Shown piece by piece: positions 25,287 to 32,808 of a stretch of 32,808 bases of DNA (position 1 is its first letter; each line of letters opens with the position of its first letter). The notes beneath the pieces were generated by a model that was given only the letters and a program-made list of their open reading frames with translations, was not told where the DNA came from and did not search any database. The stretch is from contig CALGWV010000134.1 of the NCBI GenBank assembly GCA_937936325.1, forward strand, positions 1 through 32,808, read 5' to 3'. The translations under genes and the position numbers were made by a program. This stretch comes from an uncultured Bdellovibrionales bacterium. Its GTDB lineage: Bacteria > Bdellovibrionota > Bdellovibrionia > Bdellovibrionales > UBA1609.

Positions 25287-25763
25287 TTAATGACAAAAGT
25301 CAGCTTGAAGAAAGGGGCTCCAAAAAATTAGAAATTATAAAAAAAGCTTCAACCTGGTTTTTTTTTAGGCCTCTAATTTAGACTCTAGCTCAAGTAGAAA
25401 TGAATTCGCAGAAGGGTTAATAGCGAAGAGCTCTGCAGAATGAACCTGACATTTTGGGTAATTAATTCAATAATGATGAGGAATATTAAAAAATATTCCC
25501 ACTCGTTCTAATGTCTGGCTTCTTGTTTGTGTCTATAAGCTCTGTTCTCACTTGCCCACATAATTTTTCATCAGATGCTCCACTTACACCCAGATCCCTG
25601 GATAAGTGGGCGAGGGGCAACCCCTCAAACTTGCCTTAGCAGTGTCTAGCGCAGGAACTTTCTCTTGAAGTCGACTCAGCTGAAAGCAGAAAGAGAACAT
25701 TTTGAGCACGACGCTGGGGGAGGAGGGCGTTTTATTGGGTTTTACTGCCGCTTATCTGCGGAT
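25287..25763. other. Hairpin-rich intergenic region, candidate structured RNA
   Basis: This 477-base stretch after phoH has no supported gene but several strong inverted repeats. TTGAAG...CTTCAA near 25305-25350 is followed by a run of nine T, perhaps a weak phoH terminator. GGAATATT/AATATTCC pairs at 25480-25499 over AAAA. CCACTTA (25580-25586) pairs with TAAGTGG (25603-25609), enclosing CCAG/CTGG (25590-25601). GAGGGG/CCCCTC at 25612-25626 has a CAA loop, and TTCTCTT (25660-25666) pairs with AAGAGAA (25691-25697). ACGC...GCGT then TTTTATT follows near 25710-25735. I could not match it to RNase P, tmRNA, SRP RNA or a known riboswitch. Confidence 0.45.
25580..25626. repeat. Adjacent strong hairpins
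   Basis: A two-tier stem (CCACTTA/TAAGTGG around CCAG/CTGG with an ATCC loop) is followed after two bases by GAGGGG/CCCCTC with a three-base CAA loop. Together they make 17 base pairs in 47 bases, far more than expected in A+T-rich spacer DNA. Confidence 0.6.
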
Positions 25764-27560
25764 CTAGGTATATTCTTCTTCAATCTTATTGAGTTTTTCA
25801 ATCCAAGTATCCATGTCTTGATAAAGCCCCATGGACTTCACCTGAAGAGGGGCTAGCTTTTTGTAGGCCTCTTTAAACTCTGGGGATTTCGGAGCAAAAC
25901 TTGAAATCTGTTTGTTGTGAGCTTCTATTTCTTCTTCAATCTCAATAATTTGTTTTTCTAGGTTTTCAATTTTTGCTTTGATAGGTTTTAGTTTTTTAGA
26001 TTTTTCCTGAATGCGCTCTGCTTTAAGGCGCTTAAGTTCTTTGTTATTTTTTTTTGAGGCTTTAGACTTTTTAGGTTGAGGTTTTTCCCATCCGACTTTT
26101 TCTAAAAATTCATCATAGCCCCCTAAAAATAATTCAGCTTGTCCTTGATTAAAAATAATGAGCTGTGTGGCGAGTTCTCTGAGCATATGCTCATCATGTG
26201 TGACAAATAAAACTCCGCCAGGAAACTCTTTGATCTCATTTTTCATCACTTGTATGGACTCCATATCCAAGTGATTTGTGGGCTCATCTAAAAGTAGCAA
26301 GTTACAGGACTTAGCGATGACTTTCCCTAGAAGTACCCGACCTTGCTCTCCACCTGAAAGCACTGAAATTTTTTTATCCCCGTTGTCTCCTGAAAACATC
26401 ATGGCTCCACATATGGCTCTGACTTGGCCAATGCTTAAATTTGGATTTTCACTGTAGATCTCTTCATAGACACTCATTTTTTGTTGAAGATTTTTTTTGT
26501 TGGTCTGTTGGTAGTAGCCCATTTTTAAATCAGGATGGGGCTGAAGACGGCCAGAGGATTCCAACTGCCCTGCGATCACATTTAAGAGTGTGGTTTTTCC
26601 TTTCCCGTTTTTTCCAATGACCCCGATGCGTTGTTTAGGGCCGATAGTAAAGTTTAAATTTTGAAAGAGTAACTCGTCTGGCTTATAACCAAAATTAAGG
26701 TTATCAGCGGTCAGGAGAATTTTTGCTGGAGTCGGATGAAAGTTAAAGCGAAACCCCATTTGGGACTCTTGGACAAGCTGTCCTAGAACATTGATTTTTT
26801 GAATTTGTTTTAATTTAGATTGAGCTTGTTTGGCTTTTGTGTTTTTAGCGCCAAAGCGATCCACAAAATCCTGCATGTGTTTTATTTTTTTCTGTTGATT
26901 AGAGCGAGTTTTTTCAAAGATCTCTTCATCCAGGAGAAGCTGCTCGTAGTATTTTTCAGTGGAGCCTTTGATTTTTCTTAATTTTTTTCTATGAAGCCCC
27001 ATAGTATGTGTGGAGACCCTATCCATAAAATGTCGATCATGGGTGATCAGCATGACTTCTCCTGGAAAAGCTTTTAAAAAGTCCGCCAGCCAGTCTAAGC
27101 TCAAAATATCCAAATAATTTGTGGGCTCATCGAGTAATAATAGATCAGGCTCAGTGAGCAGAGCTTTGATCAAGTTCACCCTAAGTTGAAACCCACCAGA
27201 GAAAGACTTGGGGTCTTTGTCAAAATCTTCAATTTCAAAACCCAGCCCGAGTAATAAGGCCTCCGCTTTATAAGAGTAAAGCTTAGGATCTTCTTTGATG
27301 GCTAAGCAACATTCCTTTAAGAGCTCGTTTTCAGTGAAGTGAATATGCTGATCTAAGGCTCCAATTTTGTAGCCTTTGGATAAAATAATCTGACCCTCAT
27401 CAGAATCTTCCTTTTTTAGGAGGATTTTAAAGAGTGTAGACTTACCTGAGCCGTTTCGGCCCACAAAACCAACGATCTCTTTGGAGCCTACTGAAAAGCT
27501 CACATCTTCAAAAAGGACGCGATCACCATATGATTTCTTAATTCCAGATACTTGTAGCAT
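25764..27560 (-). CDS. ABC-F family ATP-binding protein
   Basis: ABC-F proteins lack membrane domains; many bind the ribosomal E site and act as translation factors or protect it from antibiotics. The 598 residues contain two ABC cassettes. The first has Walker A GRNGSGKST (34-42), signature SFSGGFQ (119-125) and LLLDEPTNYLD (141-151). The second has GKNGKGKTT (316-324), LSGGEQ (401-406) and LLLLDEPTNHLD. A linker lies at about 200-285, and a Lys/Glu-rich C-terminal coiled coil at about 495-598 resembles those of Uup and YheS. No ribosome-binding site precedes the ATG. It is convergent with phoH and divergent from the riboflavin genes. Which subfamily it belongs to is uncertain. Confidence 0.93.
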   Translation of the reverse strand: MLQVSGIKKSYGDRVLFEDVSFSVGSKEIVGFVGRNGSGKSTLFKILLKKEDSDEGQIILSKGYKIGALDQHIHFTENELLKECCLAIKEDPKLYSYKAEALLLGLGFEIEDFDKDPKSFSGGFQLRVNLIKALLTEPDLLLLDEPTNYLDILSLDWLADFLKAFPGEVMLITHDRHFMDRVSTHTMGLHRKKLRKIKGSTEKYYEQLLLDEEIFEKTRSNQQKKIKHMQDFVDRFGAKNTKAKQAQSKLKQIQKINVLGQLVQESQMGFRFNFHPTPAKILLTADNLNFGYKPDELLFQNLNFTIGPKQRIGVIGKNGKGKTTLLNVIAGQLESSGRLQPHPDLKMGYYQQTNKKNLQQKMSVYEEIYSENPNLSIGQVRAICGAMMFSGDNGDKKISVLSGGEQGRVLLGKVIAKSCNLLLLDEPTNHLDMESIQVMKNEIKEFPGGVLFVTHDEHMLRELATQLIIFNQGQAELFLGGYDEFLEKVGWEKPQPKKSKASKKNNKELKRLKAERIQEKSKKLKPIKAKIENLEKQIIEIEEEIEAHNKQISSFAPKSPEFKEAYKKLAPLQVKSMGLYQDMDTWIEKLNKIEEEYT

Positions 27561-27591
27561 TAAAATAACATATGAAAATTAACCTAGATGA

Positions 27592-27657
27592 GCTAGGCCT
27601 AGCCTACTTTGACTGAGATATGAAAAGCAGTGAGAGCTCTCATTTAGAAATAAATGA
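27592..27657. promoter_or_regulatory. Cluster of palindromes between abc-F and ribE
   Basis: Three perfect dyads occur in 66 bases of the divergent spacer: GCTAGGCCTAGC (27592-27603), TGAGAGCTCTCA (27631-27642), and TCATTTA/TAAATGA (27640-27657) with a GAAA tetraloop. They could be operators for the divergent genes or RNA hairpins in a ribE leader. No FMN riboswitch sequence is present. Confidence 0.4.
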
Positions 27658-27668
27658 ACTGATCCTGC

Positions 27669-27695
27669 TTGACTCTGAAGGGGAGTTTGTTTAAT
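27669..27695 (+). promoter_or_regulatory. Candidate ribE promoter
   Basis: TTGACT (27669-27674) and TTTAAT (27690-27695) are spaced 15 bases apart. Transcription would begin near 27702, about four bases before the ribE ATG, implying a nearly leaderless message. The spacing is short, so this is tentative. Confidence 0.25.
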
Positions 27696-27705
27696 TTGAC
27701 ACACA

Positions 27706-28335
27706 ATGTTTACAGGTCTGGTCACATCGACTCATCCTCTTACAAACTATCAAAAACTCACGGAAAAACTCTATAAAATTCAGCTCCCAAAACCTCAATC
27801 TGAAGATGATTTTGTTATTGGTGAGAGTATTGCTCTAAACGGAGTTTGCCTTACGGTCTCAAGTATTGAGTCGGAATTTTTATCTTTTGACGTCGGAGAA
27901 GAGACCCTCAAAATCACAGGTTGGAATGAAGCTTATTTTAAAGCTCAGCCTCAGTTTCATATTGAAAGAGCACTGCGTTTAGGGGACAGGCTGGGTGGTC
28001 ATATAGTTTTAGGCCATGTGGATGAGCCTGTGAAAGTTTTAAAAATCAGTTCCGAACAAGCAGCCGCGAATCATTGGATCACTTTAGAGCTGACGGCTTT
28101 GGGGCGTCTGTATATATGGCCCAAATCTTCAGTTTGTCTTGGAGGAGTCTCTTTGACAGTCAATGATGTCACACCTGTGAGCTTTAATGTCTGTTTGATT
28201 CCTGAAACTATAAATAAAACTTGTTTATCTACTTTAGAACCTGGAGATTTTGTGAATGTGGAGTATGACTTTTATGCAAAAGCCATAGTTCATCAATCCA
28301 CTCAGGTTAAGGCGGCTTATCATGAACACTCCTGA
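27706..28335 (+). CDS. ribE: Riboflavin synthase alpha subunit
   Basis: The enzyme dismutates two molecules of 6,7-dimethyl-8-ribityllumazine to riboflavin and the pyrimidinedione. The 209 residues form two lumazine-binding repeats. The first opens MFTGLVTS and has IALNGVCLTVSSI; the second has LGDRLGGHIVLGHVDE, SVCLGGVSLTVNDV. The length is typical. ATG 27706 gives the universal MFTGLV opening, although no Shine-Dalgarno is near it: GAAGGGGAG at 27676-27684 is about 21 bases away. The end overlaps the next gene by 14 bases, showing coupling. The gene is called ribE or ribC depending on species. Confidence 0.95.
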   Translation: MFTGLVTSTHPLTNYQKLTEKLYKIQLPKPQSEDDFVIGESIALNGVCLTVSSIESEFLSFDVGEETLKITGWNEAYFKAQPQFHIERALRLGDRLGGHIVLGHVDEPVKVLKISSEQAAANHWITLELTALGRLYIWPKSSVCLGGVSLTVNDVTPVSFNVCLIPETINKTCLSTLEPGDFVNVEYDFYAKAIVHQSTQVKAAYHEHS

Positions 28336-29371
28336 AGAGCTCATTGAAGATATTCGGCAAGGTAAGATGATTATTCTCATTGACGATGAAGACCGTGAAA
28401 ACGAAGGGGATATTGTCCTTGCCGCAGATTTTGTAGACTCTGAAAAGATCAACTTTATGATTGCCGAAGCCAGAGGCTTAGTGTGCTTGTCTATGACCGA
28501 GCAGCAAATCTCTAAACTCGAGCTTCCTTTAATGATTGGAGACAGCTTTAATCGTTCCCCTAATAAAACGGCATTTACGGTGAGCATTGAAGCGGCTCAA
28601 GGAATCAGCACAGGGATTTCCCCTGCTGATCGAGCACATACTATTAGAGTGGCCTCTCGGCCTGAGGCTCAAGCCCAGGACCTTATTTGTCCAGGACATG
28701 TGTTCCCCATCCAAGCCAAAAAAGGCGGTGTGCTCAAAAGAGCCGGACATACTGAGGGGAGCGTAGATTTGGCTCAGCTGGCGGGCCTCAACCCCTCAGC
28801 TGTGATTTGTGAAATCATCAACCCTGATGGAAGCATGGCGCGAGTGCCCCATCTTTTGGAATTTGCTAAAAAATGGAATTTAAAAATTGGTACCATCGAA
28901 AGCCTGATCACTTATAGGTTAAAAACTGAATTTTTTGTTCAGTGTCTTTCTAAGAAAAAGCTCATCACTCCTTGGGGGACAGCCCAACTCAGCGTTTATA
29001 AAGATGAGTTTGATGGGGGGGAGCACCTAGCTTTTGAGTTCGGTGAGCCTAGTGTGGCGCCTTTGGTGCGTGTGCATTCCCAGGAGTTGTTTACAGATTT
29101 ATTTGAAAATTCAAAAATACAAAATATGATGGCCCAGGTTTCTGGAGAAGCATATGGAGTCTTTGTTTATATTTCCCATCCCGCTCGATTTGAAGAGTCT
29201 TTGTCGGGTGTGTCTGGGGCCACCAATGATCGAAATTTCGGGATTGGGGCTCAGATCTTAAAGCTCCTCAATATTAAAGAAATGAATTTACTCACAAACA
29301 GTCAGCATAAACGCGTGGGCCTAGGAGCCTATGATTTAGAGATTATAAATACGGTGCCATTGGTACATTAA
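28322..29371 (+). CDS. ribB: RibB with degenerate RibA domain (RibBX-type)
   Basis: The N-terminal half is 3,4-dihydroxy-2-butanone 4-phosphate synthase, which supplies the four-carbon unit of riboflavin from ribulose 5-phosphate. It has DDEDRENEGD (21-30), RGLVCL (51-56), STGISPADRAHTI (96-108), and PGHVFP with AGHTEGSVDL. The C-terminal half (about 200-349) is homologous to GTP cyclohydrolase II but has lost its zinc cysteines: VRVHSQELFTDLF stands where the family has VRVHSECLTGD and the later C-D-C motif. The GRGIGL motif is also absent, while NFGIGAQILKLL remains. GTP cyclohydrolase II activity is therefore not expected here. Such RibB-X hybrids are known in proteobacteria. A separate ribA is predicted elsewhere in the genome. 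It overlaps ribE and precedes ribH by 17 bases. Confidence 0.93.
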   Translation: MNTPEELIEDIRQGKMIILIDDEDRENEGDIVLAADFVDSEKINFMIAEARGLVCLSMTEQQISKLELPLMIGDSFNRSPNKTAFTVSIEAAQGISTGISPADRAHTIRVASRPEAQAQDLICPGHVFPIQAKKGGVLKRAGHTEGSVDLAQLAGLNPSAVICEIINPDGSMARVPHLLEFAKKWNLKIGTIESLITYRLKTEFFVQCLSKKKLITPWGTAQLSVYKDEFDGGEHLAFEFGEPSVAPLVRVHSQELFTDLFENSKIQNMMAQVSGEAYGVFVYISHPARFEESLSGVSGATNDRNFGIGAQILKLLNIKEMNLLTNSQHKRVGLGAYDLEIINTVPLVH

Positions 29372-29388
29372 AAAATAAGGATAAAACA

Positions 29389-29901
29389 ATGAGAGTTGGT
29401 ATAGTCACAGCAAAATATAATACTGAATACACAGAGCAATTAAGACAAGGTGCTTTAGATTTTTTTAAAAAACACCGACCTAAGGCTGAGGTCGTAGAGC
29501 TAAGTGTGCCCGGAGCTTTTGAGCTTCCTCTAGGAGCCAAGCATTTACTTGAAAGTCATTTTTGTGACTTTGCCATTTGTTACGGAGTTGTGATCAAGGG
29601 CGAGACGGATCATTACGATTATGTTTGCCGTGCCGCTCAAGAAGGCTGTTTGAGTCTCAGTTTGGAACTGGAAACCCCTGTGGGATTCGGAGTTTTGACT
29701 GTTCATAACCATGAGCAAATTAAAGAGCGTTTAGGCGGAAAAAAAGGCCATAAGGGCTTTGATGTCGCCAAAGGCAGCTGCGAGCTCTTTGAATCCATGG
29801 ACTTTACACTTCATGACGAGGTCATGGAGTCTGTTTTGCAAGAAGGACAACATGGTGATAGTCCTGAGAATATTTTTCAATTGCCCCCAACAACCAACTA
29901 A
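29389..29901 (+). CDS. ribH: 6,7-dimethyl-8-ribityllumazine synthase
   Basis: Lumazine synthase condenses the RibB product with the pyrimidine ribitylamine, the step just before RibE, and usually forms icosahedral or pentameric shells. The 170 residues carry VPGAFELPLGAK (near 44), GVVIKGETDHYDYV (near 69) and PVGFGVLT (near 103), all active-site blocks. The C-terminal 20 residues beyond the expected end (GQHGDSPENIFQLPPTTN) are unusual and probably flexible. ATG 29389 follows an AATAAGGATAA stretch. No ribD or nusB is next to it, so the cluster is partial. Confidence 0.95.
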   Translation: MRVGIVTAKYNTEYTEQLRQGALDFFKKHRPKAEVVELSVPGAFELPLGAKHLLESHFCDFAICYGVVIKGETDHYDYVCRAAQEGCLSLSLELETPVGFGVLTVHNHEQIKERLGGKKGHKGFDVAKGSCELFESMDFTLHDEVMESVLQEGQHGDSPENIFQLPPTTN

Positions 29902-29918
29902 ACAAGGAGACCTCTTAG

Positions 29919-30152
29919 ATGTCAGACGCTTCAATTAGCCTTAATGGAATAAATAGCCTACTTAAAGAAAAAGTTACAGATTTAAATGCAAAGTTGCTTT
30001 TAGATTCTGCTGTCACTGAGGCTGGTCTCAGCTCAGATTATGAACAGCCCCTTGCCGACGAAGACATTAAAAATGTATGTCTTAAGTTAATCAATAAAGG
30101 GGGACCTTCATTCCATGTTGGACGGGAAGTCTACAAAAAATATCTCCAGTAA
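29919..30152 (+). CDS. 77-residue hypothetical protein coupled to the kinase
   Basis: A strong AAGGAG (29904-29909) nine bases before ATG 29919 supports translation. The product is acidic, with LNGINSLLKEKV near the start, LADEDIKNVCLKLIN in the middle and SFHVGREVYKKYLQ at the end. It looks helical and small, without signal peptide or membrane segment. I do not recognise it. Its last 38 bases overlap the start of the NtrY-like gene in another frame, so the two are translated together. A role with the kinase, or as an anti-sigma or adaptor protein, would be guesswork. Confidence 0.7.
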   Translation: MSDASISLNGINSLLKEKVTDLNAKLLLDSAVTEAGLSSDYEQPLADEDIKNVCLKLINKGGPSFHVGREVYKKYLQ

Positions 30153-32208
30153 TAGCTCTAACAAACTCTGGCCGATATTAGTTTTTTTCTTATTTGCTCT
30201 TGTTGGTCTTGTTATTTTCGAGCTTCGTCTTTTTCATATGAGTCGAAGCTTACCCATGACCCATGCCTTGTTTTTCTTAGGCTTGGTGAATCTCAACCTC
30301 GTTGTCTTTCTAGGTTTTTTTTATCTCTTATTTCGTAGAATTGCCAAATCATTTATTGGCCAGCGTACCCCGGGGCTGGGTGACAGCATTAAGTCCAAGC
30401 TAACCCTGTCTTTTTTAGGTTTCACAATTATTCCGACCTTCCTCATGCTTTTTATCTCTTTGTTCTACGTGAATAGAAGTATTGATAAGTGGTTTTCTTC
30501 AAAAGGAAGATTAATTATTTCCGATACCTCTTCCATGGTGAGTTCGTTTTACCAGAACCTAGAAGATAAAAATATTTTAGCCCTTCAAATGGTTGAGTCT
30601 GTCTTTGATGAAAAAGCAGATGTAGACAATAAAAGCTTAGATCAAATACGCAAAAGCTTTGAGTTGGATGCCATTGAGGTCTACACAGATTCTGGACTTT
30701 CGTGGACGAGCGCCCAGGCTGGGGTCAATTGGCCCAAGGGCTGGGGCTTAGGTGAGTTTGAAAAATCTAAAAATGAGTTTAAAGCACAAACACAAATTAT
30801 TTCCTTGTCTAAAAACAAATGGCTTGTGACAGATGCTCCATTTTTAAATCAGTATTTCTTGAGACTGAGACAAAAAATCCCACCCGCCTTTTTAGCCCAG
30901 TTTGATAAATTTAATCAGACTAAGAGAAGCTACGATAATATTAAGCCAATTAAAGCTCCTATTAAATTCATTTATTTTTCCACCTTAATTCTGATGACTC
31001 TGATTATTATTTTTGGAAGTGTGTGGTTGGGGTCCTACATCGCGGATGAGATCTCAAGTCCACTCAGCTTTTTGGTCGGTGCGACTCAAAAGATTTCTAA
31101 AGGAGACTATCAGCCTGTTCAAGTGGAAGCTCATAATCTGGAAGTGGACCTCTTGATTAAAAACTTCAATCAAATGTCTTTCGAGCTGCATGAGTCTTCA
31201 ACTTATGTGAATGCGGTTTTAAATCACTTAACTAGTCTCATATTAATTTATGACTCTAAAAATCAAAAAATTATTTTTAGAAATAAAAAATTCAGTGAAA
31301 ATTTCAATAAAGATTCAGGCTTAATGGGAGAGGTTTTTTCCAAAGAGCTTCATGAGCTAGTACTAGATTTAGAAAAAAAACTCAATGATAAGAACCTAAA
31401 AATCATTCACGGTGAGTCTGAAGTTCAGTTGTCCGACCTGGGATCTATACAAGCTCAAGTGACCTTAGTACCACTGCCTTTAGAGGGCGCAAAAAATTTA
31501 ATGGTGATTGATGATATCGATCTCATAAAAAGCAGACAAAAAGTAAAAGCTTGGAAAGAGGTGGCCACACGTGTGGCCCATGAAATCAACAACCCGTTAA
31601 CGCCTATTAAGTTAAGCGTGGATAGACTTGAGAAAAGGTTCTCAAAAGACATTAAAGATCCCGTTTTTGGTAAAAGCTTAAAACTCATTTCTCTGCAAGT
31701 GGATGTGATTAAAACACTTATTAATGAATTCAGTCATAAAGCCAGCTTGCCTGGGCTTAAGCTTAAAAAAGTTCAGCTTGAAAAAATATTAGAGGAGCTC
31801 TCTGAAGTCTTTTCAACTGATGCTGTGGAGATGCGCTTAAACTTAAAGCCAATGTCTCCAAGTTTTGTGGATCAACAGCAAATGACTAGAGCTATACTCA
31901 ATTTACTGACAAACGCTAGAGAGGCTATTGTAGAAAAAGCTTTAGCTTCTGAGCCTCATTACCAAGGGCAAATTGAAGTTTCATGTTATGAGTTTGAGGG
32001 GTTTAATTGCATTGAGATTAAAGATAATGGGGGAGGGGTTAAAAATCCCGATGAGATCTTCAAACCCTATGTGTCCACTAAAAGTCATGGTAAAGGTCTG
32101 GGCCTTTCCATAGTTAAAAAAATTGTTGAAGACCATGGTGGTGAGATTCACCTTGAGCGCATTCCGGGAGGGACACTATTTCGTGTTTCTCTTCCAGGGG
32201 CAGTATGA
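30115..32208 (+). CDS. NtrY-like membrane sensor histidine kinase
   Basis: The 697 residues have four membrane segments (about 18-40, 51-73, 97-119 and 284-307). A periplasmic sensor region lies between the third and fourth, then HAMP (about 305-358), a PAS-like region (360-470) and a kinase core. The core has phospho-acceptor H489 in RVAHEINNPLTPIK, N-box NLLTNAREAI (596-605), DNGGG (637-641) and GKGLGL (659-664). This layout fits NtrY, which partners response regulator NtrX in nitrogen and redox signalling in alphaproteobacteria. No response-regulator gene follows in this window. GGGGGACC precedes ATG 30115. The stop overlaps an ATGA whose frame reads only 15 codons. The likely signal is unknown. 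Confidence 0.9.
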   Translation: MLDGKSTKNISSNSSNKLWPILVFFLFALVGLVIFELRLFHMSRSLPMTHALFFLGLVNLNLVVFLGFFYLLFRRIAKSFIGQRTPGLGDSIKSKLTLSFLGFTIIPTFLMLFISLFYVNRSIDKWFSSKGRLIISDTSSMVSSFYQNLEDKNILALQMVESVFDEKADVDNKSLDQIRKSFELDAIEVYTDSGLSWTSAQAGVNWPKGWGLGEFEKSKNEFKAQTQIISLSKNKWLVTDAPFLNQYFLRLRQKIPPAFLAQFDKFNQTKRSYDNIKPIKAPIKFIYFSTLILMTLIIIFGSVWLGSYIADEISSPLSFLVGATQKISKGDYQPVQVEAHNLEVDLLIKNFNQMSFELHESSTYVNAVLNHLTSLILIYDSKNQKIIFRNKKFSENFNKDSGLMGEVFSKELHELVLDLEKKLNDKNLKIIHGESEVQLSDLGSIQAQVTLVPLPLEGAKNLMVIDDIDLIKSRQKVKAWKEVATRVAHEINNPLTPIKLSVDRLEKRFSKDIKDPVFGKSLKLISLQVDVIKTLINEFSHKASLPGLKLKKVQLEKILEELSEVFSTDAVEMRLNLKPMSPSFVDQQQMTRAILNLLTNAREAIVEKALASEPHYQGQIEVSCYEFEGFNCIEIKDNGGGVKNPDEIFKPYVSTKSHGKGLGLSIVKKIVEDHGGEIHLERIPGGTLFRVSLPGAV

Positions 32209-32288
32209 AGGTTGTCAGTATAGAAAAATTCATTCCTCAATCCTCTCCTTAATCTCCTCCCCCAGGAAGCTGATTATGAAATAATCCC

Positions 32289-32313
32289 GTGTCGACTCAT
32301 AAATAAATGACAC
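32289..32313. mobile_element. Probable end of an insertion sequence
   Basis: Just downstream of the transposase stop lies GTGTCGACTC followed by AAATAAATGACAC, with GTGTC and GACAC as short inverted repeats. Such motifs often mark IS ends. The other end is beyond the window, so the boundary is not verified. Confidence 0.3.
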
Positions 32314-32333
32314 CGTAGAAGCTAAGTACTTGA

Positions 32334-32808
32334 TCATGCTACATCCTTTAATTTTTGTATTTTTCTTAAGAGTTGATTAAATTCTTTAATCTTTAAATCA
32401 AGCTTGGCTTTAAGCTTAAATGGGTTGGTTTTAGATTTAATTTCAATCATTGTTTTTATCAAAGCTTCATCTGTATTCGGAGCTTTTATAACTCTTTCAT
32501 AGGGAGTTTGTGGATCATCATACATCTTCTTAATTCTCGATCCTTTTCTTATCTTTTCTTTAAGCTTTGTTGTGGGGATAAAGTAGTTCTGAAGCGGGTT
32601 CCAACAGTCTCTGTAAATCTCATTCATCTTTTCAACCAAGCTTTCATCATCAAACCTCTCGTACCCAAAAAGCTCCCTCACATGTGTGAAGTTTTTTTGC
32701 TCTACAAAGCAATTATCGTTTTTCTTATACGGCCTGGATCTAGTGAGCTTCCAGCGTTTTTTTGCATAGCCTGCAACATCTTTATTTATAAACTCCGAGC
32801 CGCAATCT
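32334..32808 (-). CDS. DDE integrase-type transposase, C-terminal part (runs off the window)
   Basis: The reading frame stays open from the stop at 32334 to the right edge, so the gene is partial here with about 158 residues visible. The visible part begins D-C-G-S-E-F-I-N, then SRPYKKNDNCFVEQKN, which contains the last catalytic acidic residue (E) of an integrase core, then HVRELFGYERFDD and NPLQNYFIPTTKL. The D-C-G, where relatives read D-N-G, is a change next to a catalytic aspartate. The tail is Lys-rich. An internal GTG at 32681 is not a real start. I cannot name the IS family with certainty. Confidence 0.8.
   Translation of the reverse strand, partial: DCGSEFINKDVAGYAKKRWKLTRSRPYKKNDNCFVEQKNFTHVRELFGYERFDDESLVEKMNEIYRDCWNPLQNYFIPTTKLKEKIRKGSRIKKMYDDPQTPYERVIKAPNTDEALIKTMIEIKSKTNPFKLKAKLDLKIKEFNQLLRKIQKLKDVA

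Noticed and set aside
25540-25700. A tRNA or other known stable RNA in the hairpin-rich spacer
   Set aside because: No T-loop GTTCGA-type motif, no RNase P or tmRNA core, and no SRP tetraloop motif were found on either strand.
27697-27702. TTGACA just before the ribE ATG as a -35 box
   Set aside because: A -35 here would start transcription inside ribE, beyond its start codon.
27561-27705. FMN riboswitch before the riboflavin genes
   Set aside because: None of the conserved FMN-riboswitch blocks is present on the plus strand; the palindromes do not form its fold.
32205-32252. 15-codon reading frame overlapping the kinase stop as a gene
   Set aside because: It ends after 15 codons and matches nothing; the ATGA overlap alone is weak evidence.
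1-32808. CRISPR array, prophage or defence island
   Set aside because: No regularly spaced direct repeats, phage structural genes or nuclease-helicase clusters were seen; the only mobile gene is the cut transposase at the right edge.

Overview
The window is an A+T-rich bacterial chromosome segment dominated by one long ribosomal-protein superoperon. An organism of the Bdellovibrionota (Bdellovibrio-like) is the best inference. This rests on the company of genes: a diguanylate cyclase with an N-terminal FHA domain resembling Bdellovibrio DgcB, a PilZ protein, several small lipoproteins, a PIN-PhoH ATPase and an NtrY-like kinase beside the riboflavin genes. No rRNA gene is present to confirm it.

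Layout. Positions 1-260 hold a previously untagged structured RNA that matches the fold and conserved blocks of 6S RNA. It is followed by a convergent four-cysteine mini-protein. Next come clpB, a small lipoprotein gene and rarA. A strong promoter (about 5374-5403) and a structured leader precede the S10-spc-alpha block (5557-18691): S10, L3, L4, L23, L2, S19, L22, S3, L16, L29, S17, L14, L5, S8, L6, L18, S5, L30, L15, secY, adk, L36, S13, S11, rpoA, L17. Compared with the E. coli order, L24 (rplX), S14 (rpsN) and S4 (rpsD) are missing from their usual slots, and adk has come in between secY and rpmJ.

Between 18.7 and 23.6 kb lies a more lineage-specific region: a coiled-coil protein, a calcineurin-like phosphoesterase, the FHA-GGDEF cyclase, a REP-like perfect hairpin, a lipoprotein aminopeptidase homologue and a PilZ protein. 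The cyclase makes, and the PilZ protein is expected to bind, cyclic di-GMP. From 24 kb come PIN-PhoH, a 477-base intergenic stretch rich in strong hairpins, a minus-strand ABC-F ATPase, and a riboflavin cluster (ribE, a RibB-X hybrid, ribH). A 77-residue protein translationally overlaps an NtrY-like membrane histidine kinase. The right edge cuts through a minus-strand DDE integrase-type transposase whose element lies directly after the kinase, where a partner response-regulator gene might have been expected.

The best candidates for something new are the 6S RNA locus, the S10 leader fold, the relocated ribosomal-protein genes, the hairpin-rich stretch after phoH, and the REP-like element. I saw no CRISPR array, no tRNA, no prophage and no obviously novel multi-gene defence system.
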